Shown: piece after piece, positions 41,652 to 50,081 of the stretch
Layout: every line of letters starts with the position of its first letter
Position numbering within the stretch: position 1 is the first letter of the stretch
Assembly: GCF_002931555.1 (NCBI RefSeq)
Contig: NZ_PSTZ01000007.1
Span: 124,001 to 188,000, forward strand
DNA from: Pseudoclavibacter sp. RFBB5
GTDB taxonomy: Bacteria; Actinomycetota; Actinomycetes; Actinomycetales; Microbacteriaceae
Direction: 5' to 3'
DNA length: 64,000 nucleotides
Translations under genes and position numbers: made by a program
Notes under the pieces: generated by a model
Seen by the model: only the letters and a program-made list of their open reading frames with translations
What the model was told of the DNA's origin: nothing
Database searches by the model: none

Positions 41652-41751
41652 TCGAGCCAAAACGACACGAATCACCGCGAAACAGACATGTTCCGGTGAG
41701 GCTGCCGCACGAAGGTGCGGGTGACTACCGTGCGCGTTCCGGCGCGCGACG

Positions 41752-42552
41752 TCACCGCACGCGGAACTGACCGGGGCTCGTCCCGGTCACCCGTCTGAAC
41801 GCCGTCCCGAAGGAACTCGCCGAGCGGAACCCCACCGTCATCGCCACCTCGTCGATGCTGTCGCCGCCCGCGAGCAACACGATCGCGCGTTGGATTCGGA
41901 ACGCGGCCACCCAGCTACTGAAGCCGAGACCCGTCTCGGCTCGGAACTGACGGGTAATGGTGCGCGAGCTCACCCCGAGCCGCGCCGACCACGCTTCGAG
42001 CGTGCCGGCATCCCGCACATCCGCACGGACCGCCTCGACGATGGGAGCCAAGAGCTCGGAGTCGGGGATGCGCAGGAGCAGCTCGTGCGGGGATGGGGCG
42101 AGCACGTCGAGCACCATCGCCTCGGTCGTCGCCCGCGAACTGCCCTCGAGGCTCGGCTCAGCCAGTCGGTCGAGGAGGAGGCGCAGCAGGTCGGTCACGT
42201 CGACGGCGACCGGGCCGTCTGCGATGGGGGCGGTGCTCTGCACGCTGAACATGGCGGTCCGGTACCAGGTGCCGGCTGGCGTCCAAGCCGTGTGGCGGAC
42301 GCCAGCCGGGATCCAGAGACCCACCGTCGGCGTGATCGTCCAGGTGCGGGAGCCGACCGTCAGTGAGGAAGCGCCCCGCGTGTTCCAGATGAGCTCGTGC
42401 GTCGGATGCGAATGCTCTTCCCAGAACGTGTTCCGACTGATGGCCTCGTCCATGCCGTCGATGACGTACGGCACGTCGATGGAGCCCGCCTCGAAGACAG
42501 GAAGACTGCGCCGGTCGACGTCGGGCACATCCACTGGCTTCAGGGGGAACAC
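41752..42552 (-). CDS. AraC-family transcriptional regulator
   Basis: 266 residues. N-terminal cupin-like sensor (HSHPTHELIWNTRGASSLTV) and a C-terminal double helix-turn-helix: LEAWSARLGVSSRTITRQFR, then IDEVAMTVGFRSASSFGTAF and GTSPGQFR. It lies directly upstream of the iron-siderophore operon on the same strand, so it may sense a siderophore, although a link to iron is inferred. GTG at 42552 has TAGGCT 6 nt before it. Confidence 0.9.
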   Translation of the reverse strand: MFPLKPVDVPDVDRRSLPVFEAGSIDVPYVIDGMDEAISRNTFWEEHSHPTHELIWNTRGASSLTVGSRTWTITPTVGLWIPAGVRHTAWTPAGTWYRTAMFSVQSTAPIADGPVAVDVTDLLRLLLDRLAEPSLEGSSRATTEAMVLDVLAPSPHELLLRIPDSELLAPIVEAVRADVRDAGTLEAWSARLGVSSRTITRQFRAETGLGFSSWVAAFRIQRAIVLLAGGDSIDEVAMTVGFRSASSFGTAFRRVTGTSPGQFRVR

Positions 42553-42558
42553 GGGGCA

Positions 42559-42564
42559 AGCCTA
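42559..42564 (-). promoter_or_regulatory. Leaderless-type -10 box TAGGCT
   Basis: TAGGCT on the minus strand, 6 nt before the GTG at 42552. Confidence 0.5.
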
Positions 42565-42619
42565 CGGAGTCGACCTGCGGGTGCTGCTGCGGGTCCGTGT
42601 CCGGCCGCTCCTGGCGAGG

Positions 42620-43447
42620 TCAGGCACGCTCCGTCTTCAGCCAGTCGCCGTGCGATGGCGCCCAGTCGTAGGCCGCCTTCGCGTACGCGCCAGTCGCGGC
42701 CTGGTCCTGCAGGAGCGCATCGGCGAAGGGTGCGCCCAGGCGCTCGCGGCTCGCATCCGGAGCCTCCTCCAGCACCTGGGTGCCAGGGCCAGCCGACTCG
42801 GCGATCTCCCGGACTGTGGGGTTCTCCCCGCTCGCACCGATGACGTAGCCGACGGCGGCGCCCTTCTCGAGGACGCGCACGTAGAGCTCAGCCAGATCGT
42901 CGACGTGCACCAGCGTCCACCGCTGGCCGCCGTCGCCGACCAGAGCTGTCGGAGCCGACCCGTTCCCGGCGAGGAGCTGCGTGACACCACCTTGCCCCCC
43001 GTAGACGACTGCGGGCGCGACGATGGCCGTGTTGACGTTGCTGTTGATGACCTGTCGGTCGAGAGGCACGCGCCACGACACGATCTCGGGCGGCTCAGGC
43101 TCGGACTCCTCAGTGATGGCCGGGTTGTTCCCGAACAGCCAGATGCCGCTCGTGTGCACGAACTGGGTGGGGGAGTGCACGAGCTCGTTGAGCACGATGG
43201 GCACGAAGACCGGGTCGACGTCTGGCGCCGACGCCGTGTGGATGACGCCCTCCGCCTGGCGGAGCAGCGGCGCCAGGGCGACGCGGTCGGTGAGGTCGAC
43301 GACGACGGCCCGCGCGCCCGCCTCCCGCACGGCTGCCGCCTTCTCCTCGGTGCGCACCGCGGCGGTCACGGTGTGACCATTCGCGAGGAGCGCCCGAAGC
43401 ACTGCAGAGCCGATATAACCGGTCGCCCCGGTGAGGAACACCTTCAT
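42620..43447 (-). CDS. NAD(P)-dependent epimerase/dehydratase-family protein
   Basis: 275 residues of the extended short-chain dehydrogenase family. The nucleotide-binding motif TGATGYIG is at residues 7-14. The usual catalytic YxxxK is not evident: HTSGIWLFGNN stands where Ser and Tyr are expected, and the Lys position is unclear. NmrA-like and atypical SDRs show the same loss, so a regulatory or altered activity is possible. GGAAGG precedes the ATG. Confidence 0.8.
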   Translation of the reverse strand: MKVFLTGATGYIGSAVLRALLANGHTVTAAVRTEEKAAAVREAGARAVVVDLTDRVALAPLLRQAEGVIHTASAPDVDPVFVPIVLNELVHSPTQFVHTSGIWLFGNNPAITEESEPEPPEIVSWRVPLDRQVINSNVNTAIVAPAVVYGGQGGVTQLLAGNGSAPTALVGDGGQRWTLVHVDDLAELYVRVLEKGAAVGYVIGASGENPTVREIAESAGPGTQVLEEAPDASRERLGAPFADALLQDQAATGAYAKAAYDWAPSHGDWLKTERA

Positions 43448-43488
43448 GTGGTCGCCTTCCGTCGTGTCGAAGTGGACTGCGGGGTGCA

Positions 43489-43520
43489 ACGACCCGGATG
43501 CCGTCGGCATTCCGGGTCGT
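43489..43520. terminator. Long hairpin downstream of the DUF4342 gene
   Basis: ACGACCCGGATGCC-GTC-GGCATTCCGGGTCGT, a stem of 14 bp with a single-base bulge. On the minus strand it follows the DUF4342 gene and precedes the epimerase gene. Confidence 0.5.
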
Positions 43521-43563
43521 CGCAGAGCCCGCGGTCGTGGTCTGTTCCCGAGGGTCCAGTGGG

Positions 43564-43950
43564 CTAGGACGTCGTCGGGCCCAGGTCGGGGTCGGTTGCC
43601 TGCGCCGTCGGTGCGGGCGCGACGGAGTCGGTCTTGGGGACACCATCGGCGCCCACGGGGCTCTCGTCCGCGTCAGACGCGGATCCGGGTTCACGTCGGT
43701 CGACGCCCACCGTCACCTGCGTCACGAGCGCCGCGATGGCCCCGACGGCGACCAGGACGGGGGCCAGCGCGGCCGCCACGACGGTGACCGCGAGGCCCGC
43801 GGTCAGCGGGATCTCGAGGAGGGTGGTGCCGTCGTCGTTCTTGATGAACACGCGACGCACGTTGCCCTCGTGGATGAGCTCCTTGACCTTGCCGAGCAGG
43901 TTCTCGCCGGAGACCTTGAACTCCTCGTAGCCGTTCTTCTTCTCAGTCAT
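43564..43950 (-). CDS. DUF4342 family protein
   Basis: 128 residues. An amphipathic start (EEFKVSGENLLGKVKELIHE) and strands RRVFIKNDDGTTLLEIPLT are followed by a hydrophobic segment (about 51-77) and an acidic, disordered tail of about 45. DUF4342 proteins are small, widespread and of unknown function. GAAGGACG stands before the ATG. Probably membrane-associated by its single hydrophobic stretch. Confidence 0.82.
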   Translation of the reverse strand: MTEKKNGYEEFKVSGENLLGKVKELIHEGNVRRVFIKNDDGTTLLEIPLTAGLAVTVVAAALAPVLVAVGAIAALVTQVTVGVDRREPGSASDADESPVGADGVPKTDSVAPAPTAQATDPDLGPTTS

Positions 43951-44004
43951 GTTCTGCGTCCTTCTTTCGGTTGTGGTGGGACTGCTGGGTTGCGTGGAGG
44001 CCGG

Positions 44005-44424
44005 TCAGCTGGGAGCGTCAGCGCCCTGCCCCTCCTGCCATTCGGCCATCTTCGAGTAGTCGGGCAGCTCCTGGATCGACCAGGTGTTGCCGTCCGGGTC
44101 CGCGAAGTACACGAAGCGCCCCCAGGGCTGGTCGTCGATGGGGCTGACCTCGACGCCGCGGCGCGTGAGATCGGCGTGCGCTTCCTCGATGGAGGTGACC
44201 ACGCATTGGAGGGCGCGCAGCGAACCAGCCTGCATGTCGCTGATGCCGTTGCCGAAGGCGATGGAGCAGGCGGAGCCGGGTGGGGTGACCTGCACGAAGC
44301 GGATCTCGTCGCTCACCACCTGGTCGTTGTCGACCGGCCAGCCCAGCGTCTCGCCGTAGAAGGCTCGCGAGCGGTCGACGTCGGTGACCGGGAGGCCGAC
44401 GAGTTCGATGCGGTACTCAACCAT
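44005..44424 (-). CDS. VOC (glyoxalase/bleomycin-resistance) superfamily protein
   Basis: 139 residues with two beta-alpha-beta-beta-beta modules: VGLPVTDVDRSRAFYGETLG and LTRRGVEVSPIDDQPWGRFV then FADPDGNTWSIQEL. Glu near the end (IQEL) fits a metal ligand. Substrate unknown. A strong AAAAGGGGAA lies before the ATG at 44424; upstream in-frame sequence lacks support. A second VOC protein is at 55706-56086. Confidence 0.85.
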   Translation of the reverse strand: MVEYRIELVGLPVTDVDRSRAFYGETLGWPVDNDQVVSDEIRFVQVTPPGSACSIAFGNGISDMQAGSLRALQCVVTSIEEAHADLTRRGVEVSPIDDQPWGRFVYFADPDGNTWSIQELPDYSKMAEWQEGQGADAPS

Positions 44425-44460
44425 GGTGTTCCCCTTTTCGTGCATGAGTCCTGCGGCGCT

Positions 44461-44478
44461 CGAGTCCCCTGCGACTCG
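44461..44478 (-). terminator. Hairpin between the photolyase and VOC genes
   Basis: CGAGTC-CCCTGC-GACTCG, perfect 6-bp stem, about 70 nt after the photolyase stop. Confidence 0.35.
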
Positions 44479-44547
44479 AACGTGCGGGCAATGTAGCACC
44501 GGCCACCGACAGTTCGGACAGTCACGGGCCTTGCGGCGGCATGAAGG

Positions 44548-45909
44548 TCACCGAACCTCCCGCCAAGCCGCGAGCGCAGCCTCGCGACCTTCCTTCAGGC
44601 CGACGATCGGTGCCGGATACTCGTCGGTTCCCGCCTCAGGCACCCAGCGCTGCACGTATGCCCCGTGCGGGTCGAATCGCTCGGCCTGGCGCTCCGGGTT
44701 GAAGACACGGAAGTACGGGGCGGCATCCACTCCGGAACCCGCGACCCACTGCCAGTTGAACGGGTTCGAAGCCTGGTCGGCGTCGACGAGCGTGTCCCAG
44801 AACCACTCCTCGCCGCGCCGCCAGTCGGTCAGCAGGTGCTTGGTGAGGAAAGAGGCGGTGACCATGCGGATGCGGTTGTGCATGCTGCCGGTGCGCCACA
44901 GCTCCCGCATGCCCGCATCCACGATGGGGATCCCGGTGGTGCCCCGCTGCCACGCCTCGAGCGCGTCGCGGTCGAGTTCCGGCCACGGGAAGTCTTCGTA
45001 GGACGCGCGCCAGGGGCGCGTGTGGAGTTCGGGGAAGCTGTAGAGCGTGTGCCAGGCGAACTCGCGCCAGAGGAGCTCGCGACGGAAGGTCGCGGCGCCT
45101 TCTCCGGTGCGCCCATCGAGGGCGTGCCAGGCCTGCGCGGAGGAGATCTCACCCCAGCGGAGGTGCGGGCTGAGCCGGCTCGTGCCCACGAGGTCCGGTC
45201 GGTCGCGGTCCGCTTTGTAGTCGGTGACGACCCCGTCGAGGAACTCCTCGAGCCGGTCGTGAGCGCCCCGCTCTCCGGGCGTCCACTCCTCCCGAAGTCC
45301 CTCGGCCCAGTCTGGCCTCGTCGGCAGCAGCTGCCAGGAGTCGAGCGCGTCGGAGTCGAGCGAGGTCGCCTTCGAGCCGCGGGGGAGCGCGTCCGGTGCC
45401 GGCAGGGGCAACCGCGGGGGCTCATGGTCGAAGCGGCTCTGGCAGGCGTTGGCGAAGGGCGTGTACACGCGGTACGCCTCACCCTGCCCGGTCTGGATCT
45501 GCCACGGCTCCGTGAGGAGCGAGCCGGGGAGGCTGTGGGCCTCGGCACCGCCATCGATGAGGCCCTGCTTGATGCGTGCGTCGATGTCGCGCTCGGCCCC
45601 GCCATAGCGGCGGTTCCAGACGACGAGCCCCGCGCCAGCCTCTTCGGCGACGCTCGGCACGATCTCGTCCGCGCGCCCGCGCCGCAGCACCAGCGAGCCG
45701 CCGATCTCGTCCAGGCTCGCGCGCAGGGCATCGAGGCTGTGGTGCAACCACCACTTCGCTGCCCCTCCGAGCGCACGCACGCCGGGGGACTCCTCATCCA
45801 GCACGAACAGCGCGATGACGGGCCCGCCGCGTTCGAGCGCGACGTGCAGCGCCGGGTGGTCGTGGAGGCGCAGGTCGTCACGGAACCAGACGAGCGTAGG
45901 GGAGGCCAT
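44548..45909 (-). CDS. phr: Deoxyribodipyrimidine photolyase / cryptochrome family
   Basis: 453 residues. N-terminal photolyase alpha/beta domain (PTLVWFRDDLRLHDHPAL) and C-terminal FAD domain with WREFAWHTL, GTTGIPIVDAGMREL, SMHNRIRMVTASFLTKHLL and FNWQWVAGSGVDAAPYFRVF. These are hallmarks of class I CPD photolyases, which use light to split cyclobutane dimers. Stand-alone gene. The ATG at 45909 is set by TAGCCT 6 nt upstream and no RBS. Confidence 0.93.
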   Translation of the reverse strand: MASPTLVWFRDDLRLHDHPALHVALERGGPVIALFVLDEESPGVRALGGAAKWWLHHSLDALRASLDEIGGSLVLRRGRADEIVPSVAEEAGAGLVVWNRRYGGAERDIDARIKQGLIDGGAEAHSLPGSLLTEPWQIQTGQGEAYRVYTPFANACQSRFDHEPPRLPLPAPDALPRGSKATSLDSDALDSWQLLPTRPDWAEGLREEWTPGERGAHDRLEEFLDGVVTDYKADRDRPDLVGTSRLSPHLRWGEISSAQAWHALDGRTGEGAATFRRELLWREFAWHTLYSFPELHTRPWRASYEDFPWPELDRDALEAWQRGTTGIPIVDAGMRELWRTGSMHNRIRMVTASFLTKHLLTDWRRGEEWFWDTLVDADQASNPFNWQWVAGSGVDAAPYFRVFNPERQAERFDPHGAYVQRWVPEAGTDEYPAPIVGLKEGREAALAAWREVR

Positions 45910-45915
45910 GCGCCA

Positions 45916-45921
45916 AGGCTA
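45916..45921 (-). promoter_or_regulatory. Leaderless-type -10 box TAGCCT
   Basis: TAGCCT on the minus strand, 6 nt before the photolyase ATG. Confidence 0.5.
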
Positions 45922-46026
45922 TTGCTCGAACCTCGGCCGGAGGCTGGACGCGAGGCGCGGCAGTGTCATCCCAGAGGACCATGCGCGGGCGACCAGGGGC
46001 GGACGCGGCCGAGCGGGGCGCATCCG

Positions 46027-46032
46027 TAGCGT
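46027..46032 (+). promoter_or_regulatory. Leaderless-type -10 box TAGCGT
   Basis: TAGCGT, 7 nt, then the ATG at 46040 of the ABC ATPase. An in-frame GTG at 46034 is only 1 nt from the box. Confidence 0.5.
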
Positions 46033-46039
46033 CGTGGAC

Positions 46040-46789
46040 ATGAACACCACATCCTCCCTTGTCGCGAGCGTCGTCGACGTTCGAAAGATCTACGGCACCC
46101 ACGGCAGCGTCGCGGCCCTCGATGGCGTCAGCCTCGGCATCCGAAGCGGCGAGTTCACGGCGATCATGGGCCCGAGCGGCTCCGGCAAGTCGACGCTCAT
46201 GCATGTCATGGCGGGGCTCGACGGCGCCACCTCCGGCCGCGTGTTTCTCGGCGACACCGAGATCACGGGCATGAACGACGCCGAGCTGACCGTGCTCCGG
46301 CGCCGAGCGGTCGGCTTCATCTTCCAGGCCTTCAACCTCGTGCCCACGCTGGATGTGCGCGGCAACATCATGCTGCCGTTCGACCTCGACGGCCGGTCCG
46401 TCTCCCGCGACGAGGAGCAGTGGATCACGCACCTCATCCAGACCCTCGGCCTGGCGCAGCGACTCGCGCACCGCCCCTACGAGCTGTCCGGTGGGCAGCA
46501 GCAGCGAGTTGCCATCGCGCGAGCCCTCGCGACGCGGCCAAAGCTGATCTTCGCCGACGAGCCGACGGGAAACCTCGACTCCAAGACGGGGCGAGAGGTG
46601 CTGTCGCTGCTCTCCACGGCGAGCAGCCAGTACGGCCAGTCGATCGCGATGGTGACGCACGACCCGATCGCCGCCAGCCACGCCGATCGTGTCGTGTTCC
46701 TCGCCGACGGCAAGGTCGTCGCCGACCGGCCCCGCACAAGCGCCGCCGAGATCTCCAACCTCATGCTTTCCATGGAGACGGCAGCATGA
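46040..46789 (+). CDS. ABC transporter ATPase, MacB/LolD type
   Basis: 249 residues. Walker A GPSGSGKS (44-51), Q-loop FIFQAFNLVPTLDVRGN, signature LSGGQQQR, Walker B LIFADEPTGNLD with the TGNLD typical of MacB/LolD, and switch His in MVTHD. It drives an FtsX-type permease and not an importer. Gene overlaps the permease gene by 4 nt (ATGA). Confidence 0.93.
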   Translation: MNTTSSLVASVVDVRKIYGTHGSVAALDGVSLGIRSGEFTAIMGPSGSGKSTLMHVMAGLDGATSGRVFLGDTEITGMNDAELTVLRRRAVGFIFQAFNLVPTLDVRGNIMLPFDLDGRSVSRDEEQWITHLIQTLGLAQRLAHRPYELSGGQQQRVAIARALATRPKLIFADEPTGNLDSKTGREVLSLLSTASSQYGQSIAMVTHDPIAASHADRVVFLADGKVVADRPRTSAAEISNLMLSMETAA

Positions 46790-48249
46790 GCGCCGCCGGA
46801 ACCGCGACCGCTGCGAGCAGTGCGGGGACCAGGAGCGCCGGCAAGCCGCGCCGCGCCCCGGAGTCGCAGCAGAACAGCGGCGGCGCGGCCGTCGTGCTGG
46901 TCTCTGCCCTCTCGGCCGCCTTCGGCACGGTGCTCATCATGATCGTCGCCGACCTCGCCGCCTACTTCGACGCGATGGGTCTCAGCGAGATCGGTCAGCT
47001 CGCGACGGTGCTCGGCACCGTCGCGGCCCTGTTCTTCACGATCGCCCTCTTCGTGGGCGCCGTCGTCACCTCCAACTCGGTCGCGACCGTCATCGCCGGG
47101 CGCACGAAGGAGATCGCGCTGCTGCGCCTCATCGGCGCCTCGGGGAAGTCGCTCCGAGCCCGCACCGTCCGCGAGGGACTCGTGCAGGGAGCATCCGGCG
47201 CGCTCGCGGGAGCCGTCCTCGGCGTCGGGCTGACCGCCCTCGGTGCGCAGCTCGCGATCATGAACGGGGCACTCGAGCCGTTCGCGTTCCCCATCGTGCA
47301 TCCCGCGGTGCTCGCCCCCGTCATCGCCGTGACCGCCGCGACGATCATCGCGTCCTGGGTCGGTTCGCGCCGGGTCCTCTCGGTGTCCCCGATCGCGGCG
47401 ACCTCGTCCACGGCAGAGCCGACCATGCAGGAGCTGCGCGCCGGTCGTGGGCGCAGCATCACGGCCGTCATCCTCATCGCCCTGGGCGTCGCCATGCTCG
47501 TCGGCGGTGTCTACCTGGGCCTCTCCAGCCCGACCGGTGTGCTCGTGAGCGTCGTGGGCGGCATGCTGTCGTTCGTCGGTGTCGTCATCGGCTCGCCCGT
47601 CATCCTCCCGCCCCTCATGAGCCTCGCCGGGAGGGCCCTCGGGCGCGGCCCGGTGACGCGGCTCGCGGCCGCCAACGCCGTGCGCAACCCATCGCGCAGC
47701 AGCCGGGCGGTCATCGGCCTCGTCATCGGCATCACGCTCGTCACGATGTTCGCCGTCGCCACGGAGACGTTCCGCACCATCACCCTCGAGTTCGGGCAGA
47801 TGGAGCCCGAGATGTACGCCGCGTTCGAGCAGGTCATCGACGTCACGACGGCCATCATGAGCGTGCTCCTGGGCTTCTCGGTGCTGCTCGCCGCCGTCGG
47901 CATGGTCAACACCCTGTCGCTGAGCGTCATGCAGCGCAGGCGCGAGCTCGGCCTGCTGCGGGCGCTCGGGTTCACGGCGGGGCAGGTGCGGCGGATGATC
48001 GTGACCGAGGCCGTCGCCATGATCGCCTCGTCAGCGCTCTTCGGTCTGCTGCTGGGCGTCTTCTACGGGTGGGTGGGCGCGCAGGCCACCTTCGGATCAA
48101 TGGTGGGGCGCATCATGCTGCCGAGCATCCCGTGGGTGACGGTCGCCGCCGTGTTGCTCGTGACGTTGCTCATCACCGTCGCGGCGTCGCTGCTGCCCGC
48201 CCGCCGTGCGACACGCGTCTCCCCGGTCGCGGCCCTCGCCGTCGACTGA
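46786..48249 (+). CDS. FtsX-like ABC transporter permease
   Basis: 487 residues with two FtsX domains. Segments around residues 35-60 and 78-105 open the first (IAGRTKEIALLRLIGASGKS is the mechanotransmission motif), and the second has MSVLLGFSVLLAAVGMVNTL followed by QRRRELGLLRALGFTAGQV. The family works in mechanotransmission-type export or in lipoprotein and antibiotic-peptide handling. The large extracellular domain of MacB is absent, so each half carries only short external loops. Cargo unknown. No sensor or regulator gene is attached. Confidence 0.9.
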   Translation: MSAAGTATAASSAGTRSAGKPRRAPESQQNSGGAAVVLVSALSAAFGTVLIMIVADLAAYFDAMGLSEIGQLATVLGTVAALFFTIALFVGAVVTSNSVATVIAGRTKEIALLRLIGASGKSLRARTVREGLVQGASGALAGAVLGVGLTALGAQLAIMNGALEPFAFPIVHPAVLAPVIAVTAATIIASWVGSRRVLSVSPIAATSSTAEPTMQELRAGRGRSITAVILIALGVAMLVGGVYLGLSSPTGVLVSVVGGMLSFVGVVIGSPVILPPLMSLAGRALGRGPVTRLAAANAVRNPSRSSRAVIGLVIGITLVTMFAVATETFRTITLEFGQMEPEMYAAFEQVIDVTTAIMSVLLGFSVLLAAVGMVNTLSLSVMQRRRELGLLRALGFTAGQVRRMIVTEAVAMIASSALFGLLLGVFYGWVGAQATFGSMVGRIMLPSIPWVTVAAVLLVTLLITVAASLLPARRATRVSPVAALAVD

Positions 48250-48254
48250 CGGCC

Positions 48255-48316
48255 TGCGCTCCGGCCTACGCTCGCGGTCCGCGCTCCGGTCTACGCTCGC
48301 GGTCCGCGCTCCGGTC
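48255..48316. repeat. 25-bp tandem repeat
   Basis: About 2.5 units of a 25-bp sequence starting (C/T)GCGCTCCGG(C/T)CTACGCTC, at 48255-48279, 48280-48304 and partial 48305-48316. Directly downstream of the FtsX permease gene and upstream of the palindrome at 48342. Confidence 0.75.
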
Positions 48317-48341
48317 CCGCGCGCACCTCGCTCCCGCATCT

Positions 48342-48399
48342 CAGAGTTGTGGCCCGTTGCTGTTCCCGAACTCGGGAACAGCAACGGGCCACAACTCTG
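48342..48399. terminator. Perfect 28-bp-arm palindrome between convergent genes
   Basis: Left arm starts CAGAGTTGTGGCCCG and ends TGTTCCCGA; the right arm is its exact complement; the centre is only 2 nt (AC). Lies between the FtsX permease and the aldo/keto reductase, whose stops face it. Likely a bidirectional terminator, but it is longer and more perfect than one needs to be. Confidence 0.6.
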
Positions 48400-48453
48400 C
48401 GAGGCGTCAGCGGCGCCAGGTGGCCAGCGGCGGCCTCGCGCCGGCAGCGCGGG

Positions 48454-49383
48454 CTACGGCAGCGTGTGGCCGGCTGCCGTGAAGAGGCGGTAGTACTCCT
48501 CGCGCGTGAGATGCACGTCCGAGCCAGCCGCCGACTCTGCGACGCGCGACGGGGTCGTCGTGCCGAGCACCACCTGGATGTTCGCGGGGTGGCGGGTGAT
48601 CCAGGCCGTCGCGATGCCCGTCGGCGTGACGCCGTACTTCTCGGCGAGCGCGTCAAGGACGTCGTTGAGATCGGCGAAGTTCTCGCGGTCGCCGATGAAG
48701 ACGCCGTCGAAGAACGCCTTCTGGAATGGCGACCAGGCCTGCAGCGTGATGCCGTTCAGTCGCGCGTAGTCGAGCATGCCGTTGTCTCGGTCGATGGACT
48801 GGTCGAGGCCCACCATGTTGGCGGCGATGCCCGACGCGATGATCGGGGCATGCGTGACGCTCAGCTGCACCTGGTTGATGATGAGCGGCTGCGCGACGAC
48901 CGACTTGAGCAGCTCGACCTGCCCGGGAGTGTGGTTGGAGACGCCGAAGTGGCGGACCTTGCCGCGGTTGTGGAGCTCGCTGAAGGCCGTCGCGACCTCG
49001 TCGGGCTCGACGAGCGTGTCGGGGCGGTGGAGGAGGAGCACGTCGAGGTACTCAGTGCCGAGGGCCTCCAGCGATTCGTCGACGGTGCGCATGATGTGCT
49101 CGGCCGAGAAGTCGAAGTAGCCCTCGCGGATGCCGACCTTCGACTGGATGAGCACGTTCTCGCGCTCGGTGGGGGAGAAGCGGATGGCGTCCCCGAAGCG
49201 ACGCTCGCAAGCGTGGCGTTCGCCGCCGTAGATGTCGGCGTGGTCGATGACGTTGACGCCGGCGTCGAGGGCCGTGCCGACCAGGGTGCGCAGCTGCTCG
49301 TCGTCGAGGTCCATGATGCGCATCTGGCCGAGCACGATGCTCGATGCACGCACGTCGGTCTGCGGGAGTGTGAAGGTCTTCAT
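48454..49383 (-). CDS. Aldo/keto reductase, YdhF-like
   Basis: 309 residues, TIM barrel. The catalytic tetrad is Asp47, Tyr52 (DHADIYG), Lys82 (QSKVG) and His119 (LLHRPD). The sequence fits the YdhF/AKR11-like group that reduces small carbonyls with NADPH. Stand-alone gene facing the palindrome at 48342. No strong RBS at 49383. Confidence 0.88.
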   Translation of the reverse strand: MKTFTLPQTDVRASSIVLGQMRIMDLDDEQLRTLVGTALDAGVNVIDHADIYGGERHACERRFGDAIRFSPTERENVLIQSKVGIREGYFDFSAEHIMRTVDESLEALGTEYLDVLLLHRPDTLVEPDEVATAFSELHNRGKVRHFGVSNHTPGQVELLKSVVAQPLIINQVQLSVTHAPIIASGIAANMVGLDQSIDRDNGMLDYARLNGITLQAWSPFQKAFFDGVFIGDRENFADLNDVLDALAEKYGVTPTGIATAWITRHPANIQVVLGTTTPSRVAESAAGSDVHLTREEYYRLFTAAGHTLP

Positions 49384-49578
49384 GCTGGCATCATCTCAAC
49401 TCCGTTGCCGAGGAACCTGGCTGCATCGAGGACTTCGGGCGTCGCGGAGCGTCACAGTCGTTCCCCCGCTCGCCGCACACGCCTAGCCTTTCGGCACGGC
49501 ATCCGCCGTCGAGAGGAGCGCACCCTTCCGGGGCGTTCCAGGAGCATCTTCCAGAAGCCACCCCCACGACGGAGCATC

Positions 49579-50070
49579 ATGTCGGCACAGACTCGAATCG
49601 ACCCCCGGGGGCCGCGCTTCGGCGCGGCCATCTCGGCGCTGCTCCTTCTCGTGACGGTGTATCTCGGCCTCGTGGCACCGGCCGGGGCCTCGTTCCCCGA
49701 CCGGGTCGTGCAGCCAGGGTTCCTCCTCCTGGTCGCGCTGTCGGCGCTGTTCGCGTGGGGCTCGTTCGCGGGCATCCAGCGCCACCCGTACGGCCGCTTC
49801 TTCGCCCGCTTCATCCGGCCGCGTCTCGCCCCTCCGGCCGAGACGGAGGACGCGGCCCCGCCGACGTTCGCGCAGGGGGTCGGCTTCGCGGTCACGCTGG
49901 TCGGCGTCGTCCTGCACCTCCTCGGGGTGCCGCTCGCCGTGCCGGTCGCCGCGGGGGCCGCGTTCATCGCGGCGTTCCTGAACGCCGTCTTCGGCTACTG
50001 CCTCGGCTGCCAGCTGTACGTGCTGCTCTTGCGCGGCGGGATCATCCGCCGCCGGGCTGCGCAGGGCTGA
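49579..50070 (+). CDS. DUF4395 membrane protein with CxxC
   Basis: 163 residues, four hydrophobic segments (about 16-36, 48-65, 101-121, 123-139). DUF4395 is defined by RIDPRGPRFGAAISALLL at the start and a C-terminal CLGCQ with Cys141 and Cys144 next to the last helix. These proteins are encoded beside thioredoxins and sulfurtransferases, suggesting membrane thiol or sulfur relay. GGAG lies before the ATG; a TAGCCT box near 49482 suggests a leader of about 85 nt. Two thioredoxin-like genes follow. Confidence 0.85.
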   Translation: MSAQTRIDPRGPRFGAAISALLLLVTVYLGLVAPAGASFPDRVVQPGFLLLVALSALFAWGSFAGIQRHPYGRFFARFIRPRLAPPAETEDAAPPTFAQGVGFAVTLVGVVLHLLGVPLAVPVAAGAAFIAAFLNAVFGYCLGCQLYVLLLRGGIIRRRAAQG

Positions 50071-50081
50071 GCCGCACCAGC

